Positions 28,297-37,950 are shown, counted from the stretch's first letter. The stretch is DNA of 43,504 nucleotides from Pseudomonadota bacterium (GCA_018241895.1 JAFECX010000123.1:1-43504), one strand, 5' to 3'. The notes: generated by a model from the letters alone, not told the origin. Made by a program: numbers and translations.

Positions 28297-29337
28297 TCAG
28301 GCGTCGTCGTGCTTGTCGGCCTCCGAAGTGAACGAATCGGCGTAGAACTCGTCGGCCGGCAGGCCGCAGTCCGCAACGAAGTCGCGCTGCGCCGACTCGA
28401 CCATGATGGGTGTGCCGCAGGCGTAGACCTGGTGTGCGGACAGGTCGGGCAGGTCCTCCATCACCGCGCGATGCACGAAGCCGGTGCGCCCGCCCCAGCC
28501 GTCTTCGGGCAGCGCGTCGCTCACCACCGGGACGTAGCGCAGCGCGGGCAGCTCGCGCGCCATGCGCTCGCACCACGCGTTCATGTACAGGTCGTGCGGC
28601 CTGCGCGCGCCCCAGTACAGGACGGTCGGGCGCGTGCTGCCCTTGTGCTGCATGTGCTCGACGATGGCCTTCACGGGCGCGAACCCGGTGCCGCTGGCCA
28701 GCAGCACGACCGGACGCGCGGAGTCCTCGCGCAGGAAGAAGCTGCCGAAGGGCCCCTCCATGCGCAGGATGTCCTTTTCCTTCATCGCGCCGAAGACGTG
28801 ATCGGTGAACCTGCCGCCCGGCATGTGGCGCACATGCAGTTCGATCGTCGGCGGCGTGCCCAGTGCGTGCGGAGCGGTGGCCATGCTGTAGCTGCGCCGG
28901 GCGCCGTCGCGCAGGACGAATTCGACGTACTGGCCGGCGCGGTACTTCAGGTTCTGGTTGGCCGGCAGCTGCAGCCTGAGGATCGCCACGTCCGGCGCCC
29001 TGCGCTCGAGGCCGAGCACGCGGCCGGGCAGCTTGAGCACCGGGTATTCGGCGGCGCCGGGCACCACGCGCGCCTCGATCACGCAGTCGCTCTGCGCGTA
29101 GCCGCAGCAGGTGAGGATGAGGCCGTGCGCCTGTTCCTGCGGCGACAGCGCCTTGTGCTGGTGCGGGCCATGGACGACGCGGCCCTCGAGCAGCCGGCTC
29201 TTGCACGAGCCGCAGGCGCCGTCACGGCAGCCGTAGGGCATGCCGATGCCCTGTCGGATGGCGGCGGCGAGGATGGGCTCGTCGTCGGCGACCTCGAAGC
29301 TGCGCTCGGCCGGATGCAGCGTGACCTTGTGACTCAT
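28297..29337 (-). CDS. 2Fe-2S ferredoxin / flavin oxidoreductase (AscD-like, phenol hydroxylase reductase family)
   Basis: 346 residues in three domains. A plant-type 2Fe-2S domain (1-90) has ligands Cys37, Cys42, Cys45 and Cys77 (YGCRDGACGSCKSRLL and LTCCGY). A FAD domain (about 100-200) has RSYSMATAP and GRFTDHVF. A NAD(P)H domain (about 205-335) has LLASGTGFAPVKAI and VYACGTPIMVESA. Such proteins pass electrons from NAD(P)H to an oxygenase or dehydrase partner. In Burkholderiales they are commonly labelled CDP-6-deoxy-delta-3,4-glucoseen reductase, but no deoxysugar genes are nearby, so the real partner is unknown. Divergent from the SDR gene. Confidence 0.85.
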   Translation of the reverse strand: MSHKVTLHPAERSFEVADDEPILAAAIRQGIGMPYGCRDGACGSCKSRLLEGRVVHGPHQHKALSPQEQAHGLILTCCGYAQSDCVIEARVVPGAAEYPVLKLPGRVLGLERRAPDVAILRLQLPANQNLKYRAGQYVEFVLRDGARRSYSMATAPHALGTPPTIELHVRHMPGGRFTDHVFGAMKEKDILRMEGPFGSFFLREDSARPVVLLASGTGFAPVKAIVEHMQHKGSTRPTVLYWGARRPHDLYMNAWCERMARELPALRYVPVVSDALPEDGWGGRTGFVHRAVMEDLPDLSAHQVYACGTPIMVESAQRDFVADCGLPADEFYADSFTSEADKHDDA

Positions 29338-29353
29338 GGCGGGGGAGGGCTCT

Positions 29354-29359
29354 TACACT
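29354..29359 (+). promoter_or_regulatory. Putative -10 box (TACACT) for the SDR gene
   Basis: TACACT lies 28 bp before the SDR start, in a 50-bp divergent gap. It overlaps the predicted leader of the opposite gene, so the two promoters are back to back. Confidence 0.35.
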
Positions 29360-29367
29360 CGATGCCG

Positions 29368-29373
29368 ATTGTG
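29368..29373 (-). promoter_or_regulatory. Putative -10 box (CACAAT) for the flavin oxidoreductase gene
   Basis: Read on the minus strand, CACAAT would place the RNA start near 29361 and leave a leader of about 24 nt before the ATG at 29337. It is the same hexamer as before ftsK and rarA. Confidence 0.3.
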
Positions 29374-29387
29374 CCCGTGCGCCCTGC

Positions 29388-30305
29388 ATGTCCCGTTCCC
29401 CGTTGCCGCCGTCGCTGCCTGGCGCGCGCTCGCGTCGCCCCGTGCTGCTGATCGTCGGCTGCGGCGACATCGGCCTGCGCGTGCTGCGCCTCGTGCACCG
29501 GCGCTGGCGCGTCGTTGCACTCACCTCGCAGCCGGGCCGCGCCGGCGAGTTGCGCGCCGCCGGCGCGGTGCCGCTGCTGGCCGACCTCGATCGGCCGGCG
29601 ACGCTGTGGCGGCTGGGGGCGCTTGCCGACGCCGTGCTGCACCTGGCACCGCCACCGGCAAGCGGCACCTGCGATCCACGCACGCGGGCGCTGCTGGCGG
29701 CACTGGCGCGCGCAGGCCGTGTGCGCACGCTGGTCTACGCCAGCACCAGCGGCGTGTACGGCGACGCCGGCGGCGCGCGCTTGGACGAGACGCGTGCCGT
29801 GGCGCCGGCCAGCGATCGCGCGCGCCGACGTGTCGATGCCGAGCAGCGCGTGCGCGGCTTCGGCCGCGCCACGGGCGTGCGCGCCACCATCCTGCGCATC
29901 CCCGGCATCTACGCGCGCGACCGCGCGGGCGGCCAGCCGCGCGAACGGCTGCTGCGCGGCACGCCGGTGCTGACGAGCGAGGACGACGTCTACACGAACC
30001 ACATCCACGCCGACGATCTGGCGCGCGCCTGCGTCGTCGCGCTGGCTCGCGGGCGGCCGCAGCGCGTGGTGCACGTGTGCGACACGACCGAGCTGAAGAT
30101 GGGTGACTACTTCGACCTCGCGGCCGATCTCGAGGGTCTGCCGCGGCCCGAACGCATCACACGCGCGCAGGCGCGCGAACGGCTGTCGGCGCTGCAGCTG
30201 AGCTTCATGAGCGAGTCGCGACGCCTGGTCAACCGCCGCCTCGCGCGCGAGCTCAGGCTCGTGCTGCGCTACCCCACGGTGCGCGAGGGTCTGGCCGCGC
30301 GCTGA
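29388..30305 (+). CDS. Atypical SDR / NAD-dependent epimerase-like protein (YeeZ-like)
   Basis: 305 residues. The dinucleotide motif is GCGDIG (near residues 24-29) after LLIV, the short form seen in YeeZ-type atypical SDRs. LVYASTSGVYGD gives the serine-tyrosine strand, but the classical YxxxK is replaced by an Arg-rich SDRARRRVDAEQR. Later blocks ILRIPGIYARDR and YTNHIHADDLARA are typical of the epimerase family. The substrate is unknown; loss of the YxxxK makes a classical dehydrogenase role doubtful. Arg-rich composition is in line with its GC content. Confidence 0.75.
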   Translation: MSRSPLPPSLPGARSRRPVLLIVGCGDIGLRVLRLVHRRWRVVALTSQPGRAGELRAAGAVPLLADLDRPATLWRLGALADAVLHLAPPPASGTCDPRTRALLAALARAGRVRTLVYASTSGVYGDAGGARLDETRAVAPASDRARRRVDAEQRVRGFGRATGVRATILRIPGIYARDRAGGQPRERLLRGTPVLTSEDDVYTNHIHADDLARACVVALARGRPQRVVHVCDTTELKMGDYFDLAADLEGLPRPERITRAQARERLSALQLSFMSESRRLVNRRLARELRLVLRYPTVREGLAAR

Positions 30306-30406
30306 CGCGCAACGAGGTCGCGCCGCGAGGCCGCGCCACCCGTCCTGGCGGCCCGGCGTGCGGTGGCGCGCCCGGGAGCCGGCATCGAACGCGGATCGGG
30401 GGCGCG

Positions 30407-30997
30407 TCAGCGGCGCCGCCGCCCGAACGGCGGCTGGCCGCGCCAGTAGCGGATCATCAGGTAGCCGCCGGCCATGCCCCCCAGGTGCGCGAAGTGCGCG
30501 ACACCGCTGCCGCCGTAGATGCCCAGGAAGAGCTCGAGCGCGCCGAAGACGATGACGAAGGTGCGCGCCTTCATCGGGATCGGCGGGATGAGCAGCATGA
30601 TGGTCTGGTTCGGGAACAGGATGCCGAAGGCCAGCAGCAGCGCGTACAGCCCGCCCGAGGCCCCTACCGTGGGTGCGTTCGAACCCATGAGCTGGGTCAC
30701 GGCGAGCTGTGCCAGCGCCGCCGCCAGCACGCCTGCCAGCAGGAACAGCAGATAGCGTCGCGAGCCCCAGACGCGTTCCAGCTCGCTGCCGAACATCCAC
30801 AGGCCGAACATGTTGAAGACCAGGTGCATGACGCTGCCGTGCAGGAAGGCGTAGGTCACGACCTGCCACGGCCAGAACAGGCCGCTGCCCAGCGGCCACA
30901 GCGCGAACATGCCGGCGAAGGGCACGAGCTGGTCGAGGAAGAAGACCGCCGTGCAGATCAGCATCAGCGCTCGGGTGGCGGGCGGGATCGTCGGCAT
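30407..30997 (-). CDS. Rhomboid family intramembrane serine protease
   Basis: 196 residues with six predicted membrane helices. The active site is readable: GASG with nucleophile Ser114, HxxxN with His58 and Asn62 (HLVFNMFGLWMFG) in helix 2, and the catalytic histidine in AHFAHLGGMAGG, most likely His171. The tail is short and basic (RRRR). The start MPTIPPATRALML is 34 bp downstream of the 3' end of tRNA-Leu on the same strand, with no terminator between, so both are likely on one transcript. Natural substrates of bacterial rhomboids of this type are mostly unknown. Confidence 0.92.
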   Translation of the reverse strand: MPTIPPATRALMLICTAVFFLDQLVPFAGMFALWPLGSGLFWPWQVVTYAFLHGSVMHLVFNMFGLWMFGSELERVWGSRRYLLFLLAGVLAAALAQLAVTQLMGSNAPTVGASGGLYALLLAFGILFPNQTIMLLIPPIPMKARTFVIVFGALELFLGIYGGSGVAHFAHLGGMAGGYLMIRYWRGQPPFGRRRR

Positions 30998-31031
30998 CGG
31001 GCGGCAGCGGTGGCGGGGTGCGCGTCGGTCG

Positions 31032-31116
31032 TGGTGCCCGCGGCCAGACTCGAACTGGCACGCCTTGCGGCGGCGGATTTTGAGTCCGCTACGTCTACCG
31101 ATTTCGTCACGCGGGC
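31032..31116 (-). tRNA. tRNA-Leu (anticodon CAA)
   Basis: 85 nt including an encoded CCA. The acceptor arm GCCCGCG pairs with CGCGGGC, the anticodon stem GCGGA / TCCGC encloses loop CTCAAAA with anticodon CAA, the long class II variable arm is present (CGCCGCAAGGCG region), and the T loop is TTCGAGT. It reads UUG codons. Transcribed leftward, towards the rhomboid gene. Confidence 0.95.
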
Positions 31117-31204
31117 GACTCTCGACAGGCAGGCCGCGTGGGCGCTTCGTGCCGCCTTGCGGCCCGTCGTTGCAGGCCCTTCGGGCCCCCCGACGAGGCG
31201 GCGG

Positions 31205-31210
31205 ATTATC
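31205..31210 (-). promoter_or_regulatory. Putative -10 box (GATAAT) for tRNA-Leu
   Basis: GATAAT on the minus strand, five of six matches to consensus, would start RNA about 80 nt before the mature tRNA 5' end, leaving a processable leader. It also lies back to back with the cysM promoter region. Confidence 0.45.
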
Positions 31211-31282
31211 ACATGGCGCCCCTGCGGCGCACGCGGCGGCGGCGGCGCTGCGACAATGAACCCCATAGCGAAGGAGCACGGG

Positions 31283-32221
31283 ATGTCCGCCCCTCACCCC
31301 GACATGGCCGCCGGCGCGCCGGCGTGGAAGACCCTCGAAGACGCGATCGGCGGCACGCCGCTGGTGCGCCTGCAGCGCGTGCCCGGCGCCGTGGGTGCGC
31401 CGCGCGGCAACGTGATCCTCGCCAAGCTCGAGGGCAACAACCCGGCGGGCTCGGTGAAGGATCGCCCGGCGATCCAGATGATCCGTCGTGCCGAGGCGCG
31501 CGGCGAGATCAAGCCCGGCGACACGCTGATCGAGGCCACGTCCGGCAACACCGGCATCGCGCTGGCGATGGCGGCGGCGATCCGCGGCTACCGCATGGTG
31601 CTCGTGATGCCCGAGGATCTGTCCATCGAGCGCGCGCAGTCGATGAAGGCCTTCGGCGCCGAGCTGATCCTCACGCCGCGCACCGGCGGCATGGAGTACG
31701 CGCGCGACCTCGCCGAGCAGATGCAGCGCGAAGGTCAGGGCCGCGTGCTCGACCAGTTTGCCAACCCCGACAACCCGAGCGCGCACTACGAGGGCACCGG
31801 CCCGGAGATCTGGAGCGACACCGGCGGGCGCATCACGCACTTCGTGAGCGCGATGGGCACCACCGGGACCATCACCGGCGTGTCGCGCTACCTGAAGGAG
31901 AAGAACGCGGCACTGCGCGTCGTCGGCGCGCAGCCGACCGAGGGCTCGCGCATCCCCGGCATCCGCAAGTGGCCCGAGGCCTATCTGCCGAAGATCTACG
32001 ACCCGGGCTGCGTCGACGAACTGGTGTACGTCACGCAGGCCGATGCCGAGGAGATGGCGCGGCGCCTGGCACGCGAGGAGGGTCTGTTCGGCGGCATCTC
32101 GTCGGCCGGCGCCTGCTGGGTGGCGCTCGAGATCGCTGCGCGCGTCGACAACGCGGTCATCGTGTTCGTCGTCTGCGACCGCGGCGACCGCTACCTGTCG
32201 ACCGGAGTGTTTCCGGCCTGA
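31283..32221 (+). CDS. cysM: Cysteine synthase B (O-acetylserine sulfhydrylase, CysM type)
   Basis: 312 residues, PLP fold-type II. PLP lysine is Lys59 in GNNPAGSVKDRPA, a CysM rather than CysK variant, and the phosphate/acetylserine loop is TSGNTG at 86-91. SAMGTTGTITGVSRYLK gives the PLP-phosphate glycine loop, and the C-terminus ends DRGDRYLSTGVF, as in CysM. It makes cysteine from O-acetylserine with sulfide, and in some species thiosulfate. The ATG at 31283 has AAGGAG 6 nt upstream, which decides the start. No CysB site was sought reliably by eye. Confidence 0.94.
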   Translation: MSAPHPDMAAGAPAWKTLEDAIGGTPLVRLQRVPGAVGAPRGNVILAKLEGNNPAGSVKDRPAIQMIRRAEARGEIKPGDTLIEATSGNTGIALAMAAAIRGYRMVLVMPEDLSIERAQSMKAFGAELILTPRTGGMEYARDLAEQMQREGQGRVLDQFANPDNPSAHYEGTGPEIWSDTGGRITHFVSAMGTTGTITGVSRYLKEKNAALRVVGAQPTEGSRIPGIRKWPEAYLPKIYDPGCVDELVYVTQADAEEMARRLAREEGLFGGISSAGACWVALEIAARVDNAVIVFVVCDRGDRYLSTGVFPA

Positions 32222-32257
32222 CGGGCTGGCACGGGGCAGACCGCGCCGGCGCGGACG

Positions 32258-32797
32258 ATGAACGACGGATTTCGCTACTGCCCACGTTGCGCCAGCGCGC
32301 TGGCGCCGCTCGCCGCCGTCGAGGACGGCGGCGAGCGCACGCGGCTGCGCTGCCCGGCCTGCGGCTGGACGCACTGGAACAACCCGACGCCGGTGCTGGC
32401 CGCAGTGATCGAATGCAGTGACCGTGGCGGCGCCTTGCTGCTGGCGCGCAACGCCTCGTGGTCGAACCGCATGTTCGCGCTCGTCACCGGCTTCATGGAG
32501 GCCGGCGAGACGCCCGAGCAGGGCGTGGCGCGCGAGATCGTCGAGGAGACGGCGCTGGCGGTCGATCGCCTGGAGCTGATCGGCGTCTACGACTTCCAGC
32601 GCATGAACCAGCTCATCGTCGCCTACCACGCGCTCGCGCACGGCGAGGTGCACCTGTCGCCCGAGCTCGCCGAGTACAGGCTGTTCGCCCCGGCCGACGT
32701 GCGCTGCTGGCCCGCGGGCACCGGCTACGCGCTGGCCGACTGGCTGCGCAGCCGCGGCCACCAGCCGCGCTTCATCGAGCCGGCGCGCCGCACCTAG
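32258..32797 (+). CDS. Nudix hydrolase with N-terminal zinc ribbon
   Basis: 179 residues. A zinc ribbon (Cys8, Cys11, Cys32, Cys35) precedes a Nudix domain with box GFMEAGETPEQGVAREIVEET (spans residues 78-98), where REIVEE is intact and the later conserved Gly is Ala. It resembles the C-terminal two domains of NADH pyrophosphatase NudC but is shorter (NudC about 260) and lacks the SQPWPFPxS signature, so NADH is not an assured substrate. Starts 36 bp after cysM on the same strand; its TAG stop forms part of the next gene's -10 box. Confidence 0.85.
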   Translation: MNDGFRYCPRCASALAPLAAVEDGGERTRLRCPACGWTHWNNPTPVLAAVIECSDRGGALLLARNASWSNRMFALVTGFMEAGETPEQGVAREIVEETALAVDRLELIGVYDFQRMNQLIVAYHALAHGEVHLSPELAEYRLFAPADVRCWPAGTGYALADWLRSRGHQPRFIEPARRT

Positions 32798-32800
32798 AAT
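32795..32800 (+). promoter_or_regulatory. Putative -10 box (TAGAAT) for the TusA-like gene
   Basis: TAGAAT begins with the stop codon of the Nudix gene and ends 9 nt before the next ATG, so the message would have a leader of only about 1-3 nt. Five of six matches to consensus. Confidence 0.4.
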
Positions 32801-32809
32801 GGCGCCGTC

Positions 32810-33040
32810 ATGGACTCCTCGCAACGCGATCTCGACGCCCGCGGGCTGAGTTGCCCGCTGCCGATCCTCAAGGCGAAGAAGGCGCTGGCCGAGATGGTCA
32901 GCGGCGAGTTGCTGCGCGTCGTGTGCACCGACCCGGGCTCGATGCGCGACTTCCAGGCCTTTGCGCGCCAGACCGGCAACGAACTGGTCGGCCAGAGCGC
33001 CGAAGGCGAAGAGTTCATCCACCTGCTGCGCCGGCGTTGA
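32810..33040 (+). CDS. TusA-family sulfurtransferase
   Basis: 76 residues, normal length. The motif DARGLSCPLPILKAKKAL holds the catalytic Cys15 in the conserved CPxP context (CPLP), followed by the two-layer fold pattern RVVCTDPGSMRDFQAF. TusA-like proteins carry persulfide sulfur for tRNA thiolation or sulfur oxidation; which one cannot be told here, since no tusBCDE or dsr genes are close. Near cysM it adds to the sulfur theme. It converges on galU. Confidence 0.88.
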   Translation: MDSSQRDLDARGLSCPLPILKAKKALAEMVSGELLRVVCTDPGSMRDFQAFARQTGNELVGQSAEGEEFIHLLRRR

Positions 33041-33071
33041 GCCGGTGCAGCCAGATGTCGAGCGGGCGCTG

Positions 33072-33938
<867 letters not shown>

Positions 33939-33969
33939 CGGGAACTCAAGATTGGTGGCAGACGCGCCG

Positions 33970-33975
33970 ATTCTG
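33970..33975 (-). promoter_or_regulatory. Putative -10 box (CAGAAT) for galU
   Basis: CAGAAT on the minus strand in the 41-bp divergent gap, giving a leader of about 25 nt to the galU ATG. Four of six matches; tentative. Confidence 0.3.
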
Positions 33976-33979
33976 GCAT

Positions 33980-35002
33980 GTGGACTCCCGCCCGCTCGAC
34001 GACCAACGCCCGGGTCAGGCCGTGGATGCCCTGATCGTCGAAGCGCTGGATTCGGACGTCCTGCACTGGCTGGGCGCACGCCATGGCGTGCACTATGCGC
34101 CCGAGCTGGCGGGCGACAGGCACGCGTTTCGCGACTTGCTGGCCGCCGCGCGCGCGGTCGTGATCCCGCCTTCGGTGGCGCTCGACGCGGCGACGCTCAG
34201 GCGCGCGCCGCTGCTGCGCATCGTCGGCCGCCTGTCGGCCGGCGCCGAGAATATCGACCTCGAGGCCTGCGCGCGCGCCGGCATCGAAGTCGTGCGCCCG
34301 GCCAGCGCGAGCGCGCTGGCCGAGGCCGAGTTCGTGATCGGCGCGCTGCTGCAGATGCTGCGGCGCGTGCCCATCGTCAACGACGAGGGGCTGCTGGTGG
34401 GCCGCGAGCTGGGCGGCACCACGGTGGGTGTGGTCGGCATCACGCCGACGGTGCGGCCGCTGGCGCAACTGCTGGCCGCCTTCGGCGCGCGCACGATCGG
34501 CTACGACCCGGCAGTGCACGCCTCGGATGCCAGCTGGTCGCGCGCCGGCATCGAGCCGGCGGGCCTGCGCGAGCTGATCGCCGGCAGCGATGCCGTGATC
34601 GTGCTGCTGGCGTTCTTTCCGCGCTACGTGGGGCTGTTCGGCGAGCGGCTGCTCTGCGAGTGCAAGGCCAACCAGGTCGTCGTGTGCCTGTCGCACTCGA
34701 GCCTGTTCGACGAGGGTGCGCTGGCGCGCGCGCTGACGCAGGGGCCGCTGGCGGCGGCCTGGTTCGACAGCATGGAGCCCGGCGCGCTCGACCCCGGGCG
34801 GCCGCTGCGCCACGTCGATACGCTGCAGGTCACGCCGCGCGTGGCCGGCACGACGCGCGAATCGCGCGTGCGCAGCGCCTGGGCCGTGGCGCGCCGCATC
34901 GACGAGCTGCTGAGCCTCCAGGGCAGCGAACCGCCCCGCGAATTCAGCCCGACGCTGCCAGGCGGGCCCGCTGCTCTCGAAGACGATCCAGCGCCTGCCT
35001 GA
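33980..35002 (+). CDS. Degenerate D-isomer 2-hydroxyacid dehydrogenase-like protein
   Basis: 340 residues with the two-domain layout of the family: substrate domain with [20 protein letters not shown] (79-97), Rossmann domain from about 113, and C-terminal return. Key sites are changed. The Rossmann loop reads GVVGITPTV (150-158), losing two of three GxGxxG glycines. The position of the catalytic Arg (normally NTSRG) is His239 in CLSHSS, and that of the catalytic His (normally TPH) is Arg287 in TPRVAG. Glu266 is kept. It is therefore probably not a normal dehydrogenase. The start is GTG at 33980, inferred from the frame and family N-terminus. Its last 59 bp overlap the end of valS on the other strand. 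Confidence 0.8.
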   Translation: MDSRPLDDQRPGQAVDALIVEALDSDVLHWLGARHGVHYAPELAGDRHAFRDLLAAARAVVIPPSVALDAATLRRAPLLRIVGRLSAGAENIDLEACARAGIEVVRPASASALAEAEFVIGALLQMLRRVPIVNDEGLLVGRELGGTTVGVVGITPTVRPLAQLLAAFGARTIGYDPAVHASDASWSRAGIEPAGLRELIAGSDAVIVLLAFFPRYVGLFGERLLCECKANQVVVCLSHSSLFDEGALARALTQGPLAAAWFDSMEPGALDPGRPLRHVDTLQVTPRVAGTTRESRVRSAWAVARRIDELLSLQGSEPPREFSPTLPGGPAALEDDPAPA

Positions 35003-37778
35003 AGGCGGCGGCGCGCGCGCGCTCCTGCGCCACCACGGCCGCCGGTGCACGCTCGACGAAGCTGGCGTTGGCCAGCTTGCCTGCGGTCTTGGCGATCTCG
35101 CCTTCGAGCCGGGCGATCTCCTTGGCGAGCCGGGCGGTCTCGGCGGCGACGTCGATCGCGACCTCGAGGGCCAGGCGCACGTCGGCGCAGAGGGCGACCG
35201 GCGCCGCCCGCGTGGCGGCGGCGAACTGCGCCTCGTCGTCGAGCACGCGCACCTCGCCGTGGCGCGCCAGCGCCATCAGCAGCGGCGTCGCCGAAGTGAC
35301 GAAAGCGGCATCGCCGTGCGTGAGCAGCGGCACGCGCGCGCCCGGCGGCAGCCCCATCTCGCTGCGCAGGCGGCGGCTTTCGACCACCACGGCCTTGAGC
35401 CGCGCCATCCAGGCGTCGGCGACGGCGTCGACCTTTTCCAGCTGCGCGACAGGGTACGGCGCGCAGACGATGCCGGCGTCCGGCGCGCCCGCCTTGCGTG
35501 CGGCCACCGGCGCCACCGTCTCCCACAGCTCGGCGCTGATGAAGGGCGCGATCGGGTGCAGCAGCCGCAGCACGGTCTCGAGCGTGCGCACCAGCGTGCG
35601 TCGCGTGGCGCGTTGCTCGGGCGCGCCGCCACCTGCGATCTGCACCTTGGCGATCTCGAGATACCAGTCGCAGTACTCGTCCCACACGAAGGCGTAGATG
35701 GCGTTGGCGACATTGTCGAGCCGGTACTCGGCAAAGCCCGCGTCCACGGCCGCCTCGACGCGCTGCAGCTCGCCCGTGATCCAGCGGTCGGCGGGCGAGA
35801 ACTTCACGATGCCGCCGGCGGCACAGGCCGCGGCGTCGAGATCGACCAGCCCGCAGTCCTGGCCGGCGCAGTTCATCAGCACGAACTTGGCCGCGTTCCA
35901 CAGCTTGTTGCAGAAATTGCGGTAGCCCTCGCAGCGCTTGGCGTCGAAGTTGACGTTGCGCCCGAGCGTGGCGTAGCTCGCCATCGTGAAGCGCAGCGCG
36001 TCGGCGCCGAACGCCGGGATGCCGTCGGGGAACTCCTTCTCGGTCTCCTTGCGCACGCGCGGCGCGGTCTCGGGGCGGCGCAGCCCGGTGGTGCGCTTGG
36101 CGAGCAGCTCGGGCAGCGCGATGCCGTCGATGAGGTCGACCGGGTCGAGCACGTTGCCCTCGCTCTTGCTCATCTTGTGGCCCTGCGCGTCGCGCACCAG
36201 GCCGTGGATGTAGACGTCGCGAAACGGCACCTTGCCGGTGAAGTGCGTCGTCATCATGATCATCCGGGCGACCCAGAAGAAGATGATGTCGAAGCCGGTG
36301 ACGAGCACGCTGGCGGGCAGGAAGAGCTGCTGCTCGATCGTCTGCGCCGGCCAGCCGAGCGTCGAGAAGGGCACCAGCGCCGAGCTGTACCAGGTGTCGA
36401 GCACGTCCTCGTCGCGCGTCAGCGCCCCGCCGTAGCCGGCGGCCGCGGCACGCCGGCGTGCCTCGTCCTCGTCGCGCGCGACGAAGACGCGGCCGTCGCT
36501 CGCGTACCAGGCCGGGATCTGGTGGCCCCACCACAGCTGGCGGCTGATGCACCAGTCCTGGATGTTGTGCATCCAGTGGTTGTAGGTGTTGACCCACTGC
36601 GCGGGCACGAAGCGCACGTCGCCGCCGGCGACCGCGTCGATCGCCTCTTGCGCGATGCTGCGGCCGTCGCGGCCCGGTTTGGTGACGGCGACGAACCACT
36701 GGTGCGTGAGCATCGGCTCGACGATCTGGCCGGTGCGCTCGCAGCGCGGCACCATCAGGCGATGCTTCTTCGTCTCGACCAGCAGGCCCAGGCGCTCGAG
36801 GTCGGCCACCACGCGCCGGCGCGCCTCGAAGCGGTCCAGCCCCCGGTAGGCGGCGGGCGCGTTGTCGTTCACGGTCGCGTCGAGCGCGAGCACGCCGATC
36901 GTCGGCAGGCCGTGGCGCTGGCCGACCGCGTAGTCGTTGGCGTCGTGCGCCGGCGTCACCTTGACGACGCCGGTGCCGAACTCGCGGTCGACGTAGGCGT
37001 CGGCGATGACGGGGATCGTGCGCTCGGTGAGCGGCAGGCGCACGCGCTGGCCCACGAGTGCTGCGTAGCGTTCGTCCTCGGGGTGCACCATGACCGCGGT
37101 GTCGCCGAGCATGGTCTCGGGGCGCGTGGTGGCGACGACGACCGAACCGCTGCCGTCTTCGAGCGGGTAGCGGATCAGCCACAGGAAGCCGTCCTCCTCC
37201 TCGCTCGTCACCTCGAGGTCGGAGACGGCGCTCTTCAACTGCGGATCCCAGCTCACCAGGCGCTGGCCGCGGTAGACGAGGCCTTCGTCGTACAGCCGCA
37301 CGAAGGTCTCGGTGACGACGGGCGAGAGCTTCGCGTCCATCGTGAAGTACTCGCGGCTCCAGTCGACGCTGGCGCCCAGGCGGCGCATCTGGTTCGTGAT
37401 CGTCGCGCCCGAGCTCGCCTTCCACTCCCACACGCGCTCGGCGAAGGCCGCGCGGCCGAGCGCCTGGCGTGCGACACCCTGCTCCTGCAGCTGGCGCTCG
37501 ACGACGATCTGCGTCGCGATGCCGGCGTGGTCGGTGCCCGGCAGCCACAGCGTGTTGAAGCCGCGCATGCGGTGCCAGCGCGTGAGCGCGTCCATGATCG
37601 TCTGGTTGAACGCGTGCCCCATGTGCAGCGTGCCGGTGACGTTGGGCGGCGGCAGCTGGATGCAGAACGAGGGCCGCTCGGGGTCGAGCGTCGGTGCGTG
37701 CAGTGCGCCCGCATGCCAGCGCTGGGTCCAGCGGGCCTCGATGGCGGCGGGGTCGAACGACTTGGCGAGCTCGGTCAT
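34944..37778 (-). CDS. valS: Valyl-tRNA synthetase
   Basis: 944 residues, the normal length. HIGH motif is HMGH at 52-55 ([13 protein letters not shown]), KMSKS at 535-539 ([10 protein letters not shown]), the editing domain shows [22 protein letters not shown] in two blocks at 217-239, and [17 protein letters not shown] follows at 408-424. The C-terminal coiled-coil arm runs from about 880 to the end ([18 protein letters not shown]). Start [17 protein letters not shown] is family-typical; the open frame extends 81 codons upstream through a promoter and repeat array and is not coding. It is separated from its E. coli partners pepA-holC. Confidence 0.97.
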   Translation of the reverse strand: MTELAKSFDPAAIEARWTQRWHAGALHAPTLDPERPSFCIQLPPPNVTGTLHMGHAFNQTIMDALTRWHRMRGFNTLWLPGTDHAGIATQIVVERQLQEQGVARQALGRAAFAERVWEWKASSGATITNQMRRLGASVDWSREYFTMDAKLSPVVTETFVRLYDEGLVYRGQRLVSWDPQLKSAVSDLEVTSEEEDGFLWLIRYPLEDGSGSVVVATTRPETMLGDTAVMVHPEDERYAALVGQRVRLPLTERTIPVIADAYVDREFGTGVVKVTPAHDANDYAVGQRHGLPTIGVLALDATVNDNAPAAYRGLDRFEARRRVVADLERLGLLVETKKHRLMVPRCERTGQIVEPMLTHQWFVAVTKPGRDGRSIAQEAIDAVAGGDVRFVPAQWVNTYNHWMHNIQDWCISRQLWWGHQIPAWYASDGRVFVARDEDEARRRAAAAGYGGALTRDEDVLDTWYSSALVPFSTLGWPAQTIEQQLFLPASVLVTGFDIIFFWVARMIMMTTHFTGKVPFRDVYIHGLVRDAQGHKMSKSEGNVLDPVDLIDGIALPELLAKRTTGLRRPETAPRVRKETEKEFPDGIPAFGADALRFTMASYATLGRNVNFDAKRCEGYRNFCNKLWNAAKFVLMNCAGQDCGLVDLDAAACAAGGIVKFSPADRWITGELQRVEAAVDAGFAEYRLDNVANAIYAFVWDEYCDWYLEIAKVQIAGGGAPEQRATRRTLVRTLETVLRLLHPIAPFISAELWETVAPVAARKAGAPDAGIVCAPYPVAQLEKVDAVADAWMARLKAVVVESRRLRSEMGLPPGARVPLLTHGDAAFVTSATPLLMALARHGEVRVLDDEAQFAAATRAAPVALCADVRLALEVAIDVAAETARLAKEIARLEGEIAKTAGKLANASFVERAPAAVVAQERARAAAFRQALDRLREQRARLAASG

Positions 37779-37847
37779 GACGGCGGATCGGGGTGTTGCG
37801 ACGCGCGCGCCGATGCCTGCGGGCATGGTGCGCGACAGTTGCGAAAG

Positions 37848-37853
37848 ATTGTA
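37848..37853 (-). promoter_or_regulatory. Putative -10 box (TACAAT) of valS
   Basis: TACAAT on the minus strand, five of six matches, with a predicted RNA start near 37841 and a 63-nt leader. The 10-bp tandem array begins about 28 bp upstream of it, at the position of an UP element or activator site. Confidence 0.45.
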
Positions 37854-37880
37854 GGAGGCGGCCCTGCAGCGGCCGTTCGG

Positions 37881-37950
37881 CGGCATGCGCCGGCATGCGC
37901 CGGCATGCGCCGGCATGCGCCGGCATGCGGCGGCACGCGGCGGCATGCAG
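37881..37950 (-). repeat. Seven 10-bp tandem units with GCATGC cores upstream of valS
   Basis: Units of CGGCATGCGC type start at 37881, 37891, 37901, 37911, 37921, 37931 and 37941; the first four are identical and the last three differ by one or two bases. Six carry the palindrome GCATGC (the sixth reads GCACGC). It lies in the 270-bp gap between guaC and valS, directly upstream of the apparent valS promoter. Confidence 0.92.

Noticed and set aside
37881..37950. Repeat array as CRISPR or as a repeat protein ([10 protein letters not shown] frames)
   Set aside because: Units are 10 bp with no spacers, so not CRISPR; the short frames arise from the repeat itself and have no upstream signals.
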